NCBI GenBank assembly: GCA_007115705.1
Contig: QXEO01000728.1
Span: forward strand, 248,001 to 312,000
DNA length: 64,000 nucleotides
Direction: 5' to 3'
Source of the DNA: Dactylis glomerata
Lineage: Eukaryota > Streptophyta > Magnoliopsida > Poales > Poaceae
Position 1 is the stretch's first letter. Each line of letters opens with the position of its first letter. The position numbers and the translations under genes were made by a program. Shown piece after piece: positions 56,757 through 64,000 of this stretch. The notes below the pieces were generated by a model. That model was given only the letters and a program-made list of their open reading frames with translations, was not told the DNA's origin and made no database searches.

Positions 56757-57651
56757 GACCCGAGGAAAGCAAAAAAAAATAGTGAAGACAGATTAGAGAG
56801 TATGGAGTTATTCATCTAATTGCAGATCATAGTTGCAACATCAAAGAACTTTGTAGTAGGGACTCACTGAGGAACTGCACTCACTCCAGATAAAGCCAGG
56901 GGAAACAATGCGCAATGGTGTTCCAAGAGAAAGCCAGGAAGGGGAAAATGAACTGCAAGAGAGAGAGAGAGAGAGAGAGATGTAGGGGGAAATGAGCAAC
57001 TGCTCTGACGCAGGAGGGAGGGATATGTAGGGACGGTTCCACTACTCCCACTACTCCCACGACTCCAGTGGGCTTCAACTGCCTTACACATATGGGCCAA
57101 ACAAGAGTTTGCTCATGGGCTGGACAATATTGTCTAATTCAGAACTATACAGAAAAATGTTGCTTCAACCTGGGAGTAAAAAAAATATAGTGAAAACACA
57201 GAAATGTAGGCTAGTTTCCCATGTTCTGAATATTGTCTAATTCAGAACTATTCAGGCAACCTAGTCAAATTTAGAACAATACAGAAAAATATAGCTTCAA
57301 CCAGGGAGTAAAACAAATTTAGTGAAAACACAAAAATGTAGGCTAGTTTCCCATGTTCTGAATATTGTTTAATTCAGAACAATGTAGGCAACCTAGTCAA
57401 ATTCAGAGGAATGCAGTCATATATGCAATGAGGGCAAAGTGATCACACACTGCATTATATACAGAATTAGAAGTTATATGATTCAACACGTTACAGTAGG
57501 TAGCATTCATACAGGCACTGGTTCAACATATTACCGTACATAATAATTAGAACACTAGATAGTACTGGTTCTACTTATTACAATACTAGATAGTAGTCAA
57601 ACACTAGATAGTACTGCTTGTACTGAGACTGGTTCTAGTGAACCTCTAGCC
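56757..57651. other. spacer between B3-like genes B and C
   Basis: Upstream region of gene B and 3' flank of gene C. It has a (GA)n run near 56960-56980 and a repeated AATGTAGGCTAGTTTCCCAT motif (about 57200 and 57340). No gene recognised. Confidence 0.45.
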
Positions 57652-58374
57652 TCAGAATGTGCATCTTAGCCAAGCAGAGTCATCCCTCTGTGAGGAAGGA
57701 AGGTGTCTGACATCCTTGAAAGAGAACATGCAGATGTCTCCTTCCTTCAGCTTGAATGCTCTAATTGCATAGAGCCAGCCAATAGAAATTTCTACCTTTT
57801 CAGAATGATTGCGCCGAAGACGACAATATTTTGTTTGAGTGCTAGTAGAAGAGGTTACTGACAAGCTTACTTCTTGTCCACGCCGAGAGATGCCATGCCT
57901 TAAGTGGTGCTCTGCCAACATGAACTGCAACAAAAAAGAGCTTGTGTACTCCATGGAGAATTCCTATAAAGATGACAAGCAAAAGATCATTAGTAGAACT
58001 TCAAGAAGGGTGACAAATAAAATACAAGATATAGTTGATCTCTGAACTGTGAAATAGTTAGTTACCATTCTTCCACCAAATGGTGCAACATAGCTTTTTG
58101 TCATGGTGAAGACATAATCTTTTACAGCTGGCCTTGGAAATGACTCTACTTCTGCCCTTAACTGCATTACTTGGTCAAAGTTCATCTCCACTGCATTTCC
58201 AAAGATGCATTTGTTATCAAAGGATTCAAACCCACCAAATCCAGGACCTGCATGTCAAAGTTTGTGTTAGTACCATCAATTAGATAATCACCATTACATT
58301 TGCAAAGATGCAGTTCAAAATAATCAAAATACCTCAAACTGTGATCTGTTTAGTCTCATCATCATCATCATCAT

Positions 58375-58490
58375 CACTGATGTAGTAATCTTCAGGCTCA
58401 ATATAATCATCTTTTGGCTCAATGTAATCATCTTCTGGTTCAAAGTAATCATCTTCTGGTTCAAAGTAATCATCTTCTAGTTCATTGAAA
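58375..58490 (-). repeat. 21-bp coding repeats in the acidic exon of gene C
   Basis: Four to five tandem units encoding EDDY(F/I)EP or close variants, period 21 bp, giving a strongly acidic spacer upstream of the B3-like module. Confidence 0.85.
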
Positions 58491-59120
58491 TCAGGTTCTT
58501 CATCCAAATTATCATCAGTGATGTCTGCAGCACCTTCATTGCTGAAAATAGTATTGCAAAAATATTGTAAACATGCTATTCAACTGACAAACATACCATG
58601 TAATAATTTTCAGGTCATGTACAGGATTAAGAGACTATGGCCATGACCAAATTGTGTACTCATTGAAGAAATTGATGACATAAAAGTGTTCTTATTCTTC
58701 TAAATTGTGTACTCATTGAAGAAAACATCATTTAGAGAAGGATACTGAAGAGCTAAACATGCACAAGGTAAAGCAGGCTACAAAAAGTGACAGTTCCTAA
58801 ATTCCCAAAGTGATTGTATAGCAAACTAGAATGAAAGGGTCCATGTGGTCAATCTCTGTACCACATATCTTTGAATGTTAGCTTCAACAAAATTTAGATA
58901 AATGATGTTTAGCAATTCTAGGCCCTGACCAAATTTCAACAATCAATCCTACATCTAACTACACTGTATCAATCCTTACAGAATGAATACATGGAAGAGG
59001 CACAAAGCAAATAAGAAGTCTACAGATCCTAAATAGAAGACAAAAAAGAGAAATACTTACCTAAGATGCTGCGGAGGAGAGGCGGCAAAGGGGAACCCCA
59101 GATACGGATGAGGGAAGCCA

Positions 59121-59210
59121 ACTGGAAGCGGCGGCGCCACTGGAAGCGGCGGCGCCCCTGGGAGCGGCGGCGCCACTGGGAGCGGAGGACCCACTGGGAG
59201 CGGCGGCTCC
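59121..59210 (-). repeat. 18-bp GC-rich minisatellite, 5 copies
   Basis: Five tandem 18-bp units of ACTGGAAGCGGCGGCGCC type within the presumed first exon of gene C. Confidence 0.9.
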
Positions 59211-59318
59211 ACTGCATAGATCTAGCGAGGATTCCTTCCTGATGGAACGCCGGCTCCATTGGGATGCGTCGGGTCTCGCTGGAGATCTCCCCTCTCGCCA
59301 GATGAAGAACCGGCGCAT

Positions 59319-60256
59319 GGCAACATCACCGTAGGAGATCGCCGGAGGAACCCTAACCCTAACCTAGAGAGGAGAAGTGGTCAACTAAGAGTGGCGTGTT
59401 GTGTTTTACAAAAAGGACCCGGTGGAAGGACTAATGCGTAATATTTAAAATGATAGGGTTGAAATTGCAAAAGCAGAACAATAAAAGGAGCAGCCACCGC
59501 TTCGTCTCACTCATTCCTCACTCTCTCCACCTCTGCTAGGGTTTCCACAGCTCAGAGGAGAAAAGGCGGCGACCACTCCGGCGACCACTTCGGCGACAAC
59601 GGAAGGTACTGAAATCTATTGCCCTTTCACCATCTTACTGTGGGTCTTGTGCTTCTTTGACCCCTATTCTTTGATTTCTATTTATAGAAGTACATGAAAG
59701 TTGTCCTGTTCTGGACAAATTAGGAAATAGATTCTAATATTCATATGGTCCAGATCTGATATGCTAGATTCGTAGATGCACGTGGTCCAGATCTGGACAA
59801 ATTAGGAAATCTTTGCATCTGCTTCTGGATTTGTTTGCATGTGCTTCTGGATTTGTTTTGATATGCTGCTTAGGAAAGATTTGTTTGGTTCAAATCTGAT
59901 ACAGTTAGGAAATGTTGATACTAGATTTGTTTGTTTGCTTCTGGATTTGTTTGCATGTGCTTCTGGATGTGGTCAATCTCTGTCAAAGAAGAGATCATCG
60001 ACATCTCCAGTGAAGAGGAGCAAGTTCCTGTAGTTCCTGAAGTTACAAAATGTTGGTACTAGATTTGTTTGGCTGTTGAAAACGTTTGCCATTAATGGTA
60101 GATGCATGTGGTCAATCTCTGTACCATATATTTTTAAATTCTAGTTTGTTGAATTCTATAGTACATCATGAATTTTGTCTCAACTGTATTCAAGCAAGAA
60201 CAGTAATTGTATTCTACTATGGTTTAACTAGTACTAATGTGAGACTACATTGACAG
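59319..60256 (+). other. bidirectional spacer; 5' UTR exon and intron of B3-like gene D
   Basis: Head-to-head promoter region of genes C (minus) and D (plus). A telo-box-like CCCTAACCCTAACC lies near 59350, and an AATAAAAGG TATA-like box near 59480 precedes a CT-rich leader ending GGAAG/GTACTG at 59605, a good donor. The intron up to 60256 holds repeated phrases (GGTCCAGATCTGGACAAATT) and a decayed second copy of gene D's first coding exon. Confidence 0.5.
59979..60044 (+). pseudogene. duplicated copy of gene D exon 1 inside its intron
   Basis: GTCAAAGAAGAGATCATCGA followed by CATCTCCAGTGAAGAGGAGC matches 60265-60330. One frame reads EEIIDISSEEEQVPVVPEV. It has no ATG and no clear splice sites, so it is probably a tandem-duplication relic. 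Confidence 0.75.
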
Positions 60257-60998
60257 ATGCTGCCTGTCAAAGTAGAGATCATCGACATCTCAAGTGAAGA
60301 GGAGCAAGTTCCTCAAGCTCCTGTAGTTCCTCAAGTTCCTCAGCAGGTTGCTCTCCTAAACAGAGGTAAAAATCTGTATGATAAATACAATTGCTTGGCA
60401 TTGCTCTGATAATTAATATTGGAATTTCTCTGCTATAATAATGTAGGCCCTAGCAGTGAGAAGGACATGCCATTTGATTTCCATTGCATCTATGGAAATG
60501 ACATGTCCCTAACTGAGAGCCAGGTGACATTCCTGGGAGATTTCTGTGCTGATCTGGAAGAAGATCTGTTTAAGATCTATCTCTTTAAGATGACACATTC
60601 ATCTATCATTGAGAAGAAATGCAAAATGGTAGGATAATATGTTCTTATCAATTTCTGTTTGCTTGCATATGTTGGCTACATGAAACTTGGCTGACAACAT
60701 TCTTCTGTATTCTTCATAGGAATTCACCAGCGAATTCACAACTCAGTACCTGAAAAGGTACCTTGCTAAACCAACTCAAGTCAGGGTTGAGATGTTTGAG
60801 GACGATCAAGTGCATTTTAGTGTCTGGATGAAGATGGGGAAGGGATTAGCATCAGCATCCAAGAGGGCATTGATGACCACTAGATGGGCGCAAGCAATGG
60901 CAAGGTACCAGTTCAAAAAAGATGACATCGTCATGTTCCTCTTCGAGTACCATGGTGATGCTGGACTGGTTCTCCTCCTTCTTAAGGTTCCTGCTTGA
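60257..60998 (+). CDS. B3-domain-like gene D, intact, 189 residues
   Basis: Three exons with GT-AG introns and consistent phases: 60257-60365, 60447-60628, 60720-60998. Residues 1-36 start MLPVKVEIIDISSEEEQVPQ; VEIIDISSEEE is a textbook-like SUMO-interaction motif (hydrophobic core, then Ser and acids). Residues 37-97 read GPSSEKDMPFDFHCIYGNDM, then LFKIYLFKMTHSSIIEKKCK. Residues 98-189 read EFTSEFTTQYLKRYLAKPTQ, then TRWAQAMARYQFKKDDIVMF and end LLLLKVPA. The second and third exons form the same module as in genes A and C, with a B3-like end (W...M..Y.F..DDIV.F.F). A 5' non-coding exon ending at 59605 is likely. No stop or frameshift is seen. The B3 assignment is tentative; DNA binding is inferred, not shown. 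Confidence 0.7.
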
Positions 60999-61267
60999 AT
61001 TACAGCCACTTATAGGTGTTGTGGCTGTCTTAGTTATATGAAGTAAGTATATTTGGAACTTATTAGTAGGTACTAATGATGGAATGTGTGACATTTTGGG
61101 CAGCAATAGCACTACGTGTGGTGCTGTTGTAAGTCTGCCTTCTAAAGTATGTTTAACTATGGACTTTGCTATGCCTACATGATCGACATGTGGCATTTTG
61201 GACAGCAATAGTTGCTGTTACTTTGTAATTACTCCCTGTTAAACAGTAGTTGTTATTGATCGTTATC
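60999..61267 (+). other. 3' flank of gene D
   Basis: AT-rich, no coding sequence. It merges into the right subterminal repeats of the CACTA element, so gene D's transcript may end inside or just before them. Confidence 0.5.
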
Positions 61268-61630
61268 TACTTTTGGGGCACATCTGAAAGTGCCCCAAAA
61301 GATTGCAACTATTGGGGCACTTTAATTAAAATGCCCCAAAAGATTGCTACTTTTGGGGCACTATTAAAAGTGCCCCAAAAGTAGCTACCTTTAGAGGCAT
61401 TTCAATCAAAAGTGCCCCAAAAGGTTGCTATCTTTTGGGGCACTTCTTGAAAATGCCCCAAAAGGCTACTACCTTTTGGGGCACTTCTTCAAAGTGCCCC
61501 AAAATCCTTCAAATTAGAGACAGTTCAACCAAAGTGCCCCAAATTATGATGAATTAGGGGCACTTTGTTCAAAATGCCTCAAATTAGAACCTTTAGGGGC
61601 ACTTTGAATAGTGCCCCTAATTGTATACCG
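61268..61630. repeat. right subterminal repeat array
   Basis: Same palindromic units as the left array (CTTTTGGGGCAC, AAAGTGCCCCAAAAG), about 360 bp reaching the right terminus. Confidence 0.88.
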
Positions 61631-61640
61631 TGTACTGGTG
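61610..61640 (-). repeat. right terminal inverted repeat of the CACTA element, degenerate
   Basis: Minus strand reads CACCAGTACACGGTATACAA, then TTAGGGGCAC. The terminal CACTA has become CACCA, and a base is missing relative to the left end. Confidence 0.8.
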
Positions 61641-61692
61641 CCTGCTTCTGCTCCGCTTCTTGGCTCCTCTGTGGCGAGCCGTCCAGCTTCAT
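61641..61692 (-). pseudogene. start of the split phosphatase gene (exon 1a)
   Basis: Minus-strand ATG at 61692 followed by MKLDGSPQRSQEAEQK and then the CCT target duplication (61641-61643). Counting the duplicated CCT once, the frame joins 30469 exactly: 49 + 205 = 254 bases, which leaves two bases for the intron phase that exon 2 requires. This shows the two parts were one exon. An upstream in-frame ATG at 61839 lies beyond the TATA box, so 61692 is preferred. Confidence 0.88.
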
Positions 61693-61793
61693 CGTCTGCG
61701 TCGCGGGAGCAGGTGTTCGTGTCCGTGCCCGTGCGCGTGCTGCTGAGTGGGTGTGTACGTGTGTGGACGGAACGGGACTGTGAGATGGTCGGC

Positions 61794-61801
61794 TATTTAT
61801 A
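61794..61801 (-). promoter_or_regulatory. TATA box of the split phosphatase gene
   Basis: TATAAATA on the minus strand, about 100 bp upstream of the ATG at 61692, leaving room for a start site near 61765 and a 5' UTR of about 70 bases. The promoter therefore still exists but is now 31 kb from most of the coding sequence. Confidence 0.65.
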
Positions 61802-62667
61802 CCCAAGGTAGGAGATGCTGAGAAGGAAAGGTTGGCCATGTGATGGGTGGTGATTGGCCCGGAGGAATTTTAAGGGAAAGTGACATGAATCCTCTCGAGA
61901 TATTGCTGACGAGTGAATCTGATGTGCGGTGATAATTCGTGGTCAGAGGAGGATTTTCACCGGGCTTGATAGTTCTAGTTTGTACTTTGTAACATTTGTG
62001 AGTTGTGACACAGACAGTAAGCTCGGTTTACCCAGTTCCAGGAGCGGAGGCAGGATTCCAGCTTAAAGGGAGCCGAACATGGCTATTCTCCATTAGGGAG
62101 GCCAACAAAGCTTTTTTCCTTAAATTTACTATCAAAATTAGCCTTAAATCAAAAAAAAATTGTTCAGTTGGAACACCAGAGTTTCTATGCAAGACTGCAA
62201 GAAGCGGCAAAGGTTGTGTCTTAGTTCAGAAAAATAGGAGTTTCTATAGCTATGTAGAATCCGTCGGATGATCAAATTGAGCTGTTTTCCCATGATTATT
62301 TGATTGCTTTAGTAGCGTGATCGATCTCGATTATGGATTCTTTTTTTTCTTTTTCTTTTTTTGCGAATCATCTCGATTATGGAGTCTGGAACACCTCAGC
62401 GGACCATGCATGGCATGTACGTGTCCTTGACCATAAAACGGGTCTGTAGTTTGGTACCGATAGGACAGCGACCTCTGTTCGATGTGGGATTAACGGGAGC
62501 AGCCGCACGAGATGATCCGGCTTGTCAATGTACTCGGTGTGCACGCTATGAACTGTTGTGTTCTTCGTAACTGAGGTCCAGTTTTCAACTATCGCAGCCA
62601 GTAGAGTAACCACGAGGATTATAGGCGGCATACAGCCGAATAGTGGAGCCTAGCTTCTGCATTAAAA

Positions 62668-62670
<3 letters not shown>
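61802..62670. other. upstream flank of the phosphatase gene
   Basis: Ordinary non-coding sequence beyond the promoter. Short open frames are not recognised, and no repeats were found apart from A/T runs near 62152 and 62340. Confidence 0.4.

Positions 62671-62712
<42 letters not shown>
62671..62712. repeat. (TA)21 microsatellite
   Basis: Forty-two bases of uninterrupted TA dinucleotide. Confidence 0.97.
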
Positions 62713-62713
<1 letters not shown>

Positions 62714-62832
62714 CCGTTTTTTATTTTAATTATTCAATCAAAGCCGGTAAAAAGCCTTACATATGTTCTAAAAAACAAGACTTCATCATAATAGCTCCTT
62801 TTTCCGCATGAAGCCCTAGCCGCCGCCTCTTA

Positions 62833-63028
62833 GGGCATCTACAATGCTAGGTGCTTAGGGGAGATGCTTAGATCAATAAACCGGTTTTTAGTTAAACACT
62901 GGTGCTTATATAAATTAGGCAGATGCCTAACTAAGCACCTCTCCTATACAAATAAGCACTAGTGCTTAGCAAAACGCTTGGTTTATTTTGGTAAGCACCC
63001 TCTCTAAGCACTCCCATTGTACATGGCC
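62833..63028. mobile_element. Tourist-like MITE, copy 1 (196 bp)
   Basis: Ends GGGCATCTACAATGCTAGG and, inverted, GGCCATGTACAATGGGAG; flanked by TTA (62830-62832 and 63029-63031). Size, ends and TTA duplication fit PIF/Harbinger-derived Tourist elements. No coding capacity. Confidence 0.85.
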
Positions 63029-63031
63029 TTA

Positions 63032-63227
63032 GGGCATCTACAATGCTAGGTGCTTAGAGGAAATGCTTAGGTAAATAAATCGGTTTTTAGTTAAGCATTT
63101 GTGCCTATATAGACTAGACAGATGCCTAACTAAGCACCTCTCCTATACAAATAAGCACAAGTGCTTAACAAAACGTTTAGTTTATTTTTGTAAGCACCCT
63201 CTCTAGGCACTCCCATTGTACATGGCC
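63032..63227. mobile_element. Tourist-like MITE, copy 2 (196 bp)
   Basis: Same length and orientation as copy 1, with a scatter of substitutions. It shares the TTA at 63029-63031 and has its own at 63228-63230. Confidence 0.85.
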
Positions 63228-63230
63228 TTA

Positions 63231-64000
63231 GATAGCCACCGCCTCAATCTCTATCGTAGATTGGTTTCCTCTCTTCTGATTGGCCTCGCCGACATAAGAA
63301 GGGGTAGGAAATCTAATCTATGAGTGGAGATCTACTCTACTATATATTAAAAGCATAATATAGAAGTCTAAAATAGAGATACCACGTTAATCCAGATCAT
63401 CGATATTATTAGGTTAGTTAGATCTAAAATTGACGGCTAAGATTTTACAAAAAAATATTAGTTATGTAACATATTGGACGCGATTGATATAACCTATTTA
63501 ACAAGATGGTGTTGACACTTTAATGTTTTGGACTTGGACTCCATAGCAATTCACGGTTCGCGATTTGTTAAGAAATAAAGTGTACGCTGGCTACCTAGCT
63601 AAATCGTGGTAGTTCCACAAAAACATCTGACCGGGACATGATAGTAAAAGTAGCTCTGTCTGCTAGATCTAAGAATAGCTACAAAAAAAACGTACATATA
63701 CTTAAAATCTGGCTGGGATAGCTAAAAAAACGTACATGTACGTTAAGATCTGGCTGGGATTTTTGTTGAGAACATGCATGTTTATGAAATCTACATCGAA
63801 TGTAGATGTACCGGGAGCTAACCTTAACCGAAAAGGCAAAATCTGATCGCTGGTGAAAATAATAGTAGAGATTTACTTATAGCCAGCATCACTATCGCCG
63901 GCGTATAAGAAATCTATTCGCCGGTGGTAATAATACCTCTAGCGCATTGTTTTGTGTTCACCGGTGATACTTTATACCGCCGGCGCATTTTGTCAACTTC
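63231..64000. other. intergenic DNA; possible transposon end at the right edge
   Basis: No coding sequence. Near 63675-63760 a phrase (AAAACGTACAT...AATCTGGCTGGGAT) occurs twice in tandem. From about 63880 to the edge GCCGGCG and CCGGTG palindromic motifs recur at short intervals, as in the subterminal region of some grass DNA transposons. The element, if real, continues outside. Confidence 0.4.

Larger units (their letters stand above)
57652..59318 (-). pseudogene. B3-domain-like gene C, one premature stop
   Basis: Minus strand. A GC-rich first exon about 59061-59318 ends at AGCATCTTAG/GTAAGT. An acidic exon about 58333-58545 contains EPDFNELEDDYFEPEDDYFE repeats and ends DDDDETKQITV, then TGA (58334-58336). 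58066-58246 reads GPGFGGFESFDNKCIFGNAV, then FTMTKSYVAPFGGRM. 57652-57963 reads EFSMEYTSSFLLQFMLAEHH, then EISIGWLYAIRAFKLKEGDI and CMFSFKD. The last two exons repeat the module of genes A and D. The TGA probably replaces CGA and truncates the protein before the B3-like part. The start codon is not settled. Confidence 0.6.
30470..61640 (-). mobile_element. CACTA (En/Spm) transposon, 31.2 kb, with two nested LTR elements and B3-like cargo
   Basis: Left end CACTACAACACGGGAGC at 30470; right end, reverse-complemented, CACCAGTACACGG at 61640. A 3-bp target duplication CCT flanks it (30467-30469 and 61641-61643), as for CACTA elements, and the broken host exon rejoins in frame without it. Both ends carry arrays of GGGGCACTTT-type subterminal repeats. 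Genes on the minus strand are Tnp2-like transposase (42052-52585) and a TnpA-like protein (31660-41978). Two LTR retrotransposons (13.9 kb together) are inserted, leaving about 17.3 kb of CACTA sequence, long for the group, because of the B3-like cluster at 53.8-61.0 kb. The right terminus is degenerate (CACCA, not CACTA) and the transposase is broken, so it is unlikely to move itself. Confidence 0.93.

Noticed and set aside
59347..59362. CCCTAACCCTAACC, possible interstitial telomere repeat.
   Set aside because: Only two units; matches a telo-box common in plant promoters rather than a telomeric tract.
61579..61839. 86-codon minus-strand frame as the true phosphatase N-terminus.
   Set aside because: Its ATG (61839) lies upstream of the TATA box, and its downstream end reads into the CACTA terminal repeat; the start at 61692 fits better.

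Overview
The window is nuclear DNA of a grass, most likely a Triticeae or closely related Pooideae species. The evidence is a BARE-1/WIS/Angela-type Copia LTR that starts TGTTGGAATTATGCCC, tRNA-Asp-primed LTR elements typical of wheat relatives, a CACTA transposon with Tnp2/TnpA-type genes, Stowaway and Tourist MITEs, and grass-like gene exons with GT-AG introns. There is no bacterial-type gene organisation. Most of the window is transposable elements nested in and between broken host genes.

Layout. 1-3371: 5' part of a minus-strand BARE/Angela-like Copia element (gag start, leader, PBS, LTR), which cut into a plus-strand LTR of another family (3372-4083). 4857-5844: a Harbinger-like element with TTA target duplication. 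6996-7163 and 10672-10959: halves of one open reading frame split by a 3.5-kb LTR retrotransposon (7164-10666). That element's 970-codon frame joins a gag-like region to an intronless, internally deleted copy of a plant synaptotagmin (SMP plus C2 domain). 11121-14107: an internally deleted Copia element whose two LTRs read as identical. 14113-26644: long AT-rich, intron-like DNA with diverged segmental duplications and fragments of unrelated genes: a 3-methyladenine DNA glycosylase (one four-exon copy with a frameshift, one extra exon copy), a ribosomal protein eL28 processed pseudogene on the other strand, and a Mediator subunit 13 fragment.

29651-61692 is one host gene split in two: a plant atypical dual-specificity (PFA-DSP/SIW14-like) phosphatase on the minus strand. 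A 31.2-kb CACTA transposon (30470-61640, target duplication CCT) sits inside its first exon. The phosphatase also lacks one internal exon, so it is a pseudogene.

The CACTA element has short degenerate terminal inverted repeats and dense subterminal GGGGCACTTT palindromes. On its minus strand it carries a Tnp2 transposase gene (dead, several stops and a frameshift) and a TnpA-like gene with a 22-residue tandem repeat. Each is interrupted by one copy of the same non-autonomous LTR retrotransposon family (34751-41455 and 44080-51237), each with its own 5-bp target duplication. Between the right end and the transposase lies unusual cargo: a cluster of four B3-domain-like genes (53.8-61.0 kb) built from a recurrent two-exon module. 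Three are damaged or look incomplete. One (60257-60998) is an intact three-exon, 189-residue frame with an N-terminal SUMO-interaction-like motif. This cluster is the best candidate for something undescribed.

The right end (61.8-64 kb) holds the phosphatase promoter with a TATA box, a (TA)21 microsatellite, two tandem Tourist-like MITEs sharing a TTA, and a CCGGCG-rich stretch running off the edge.
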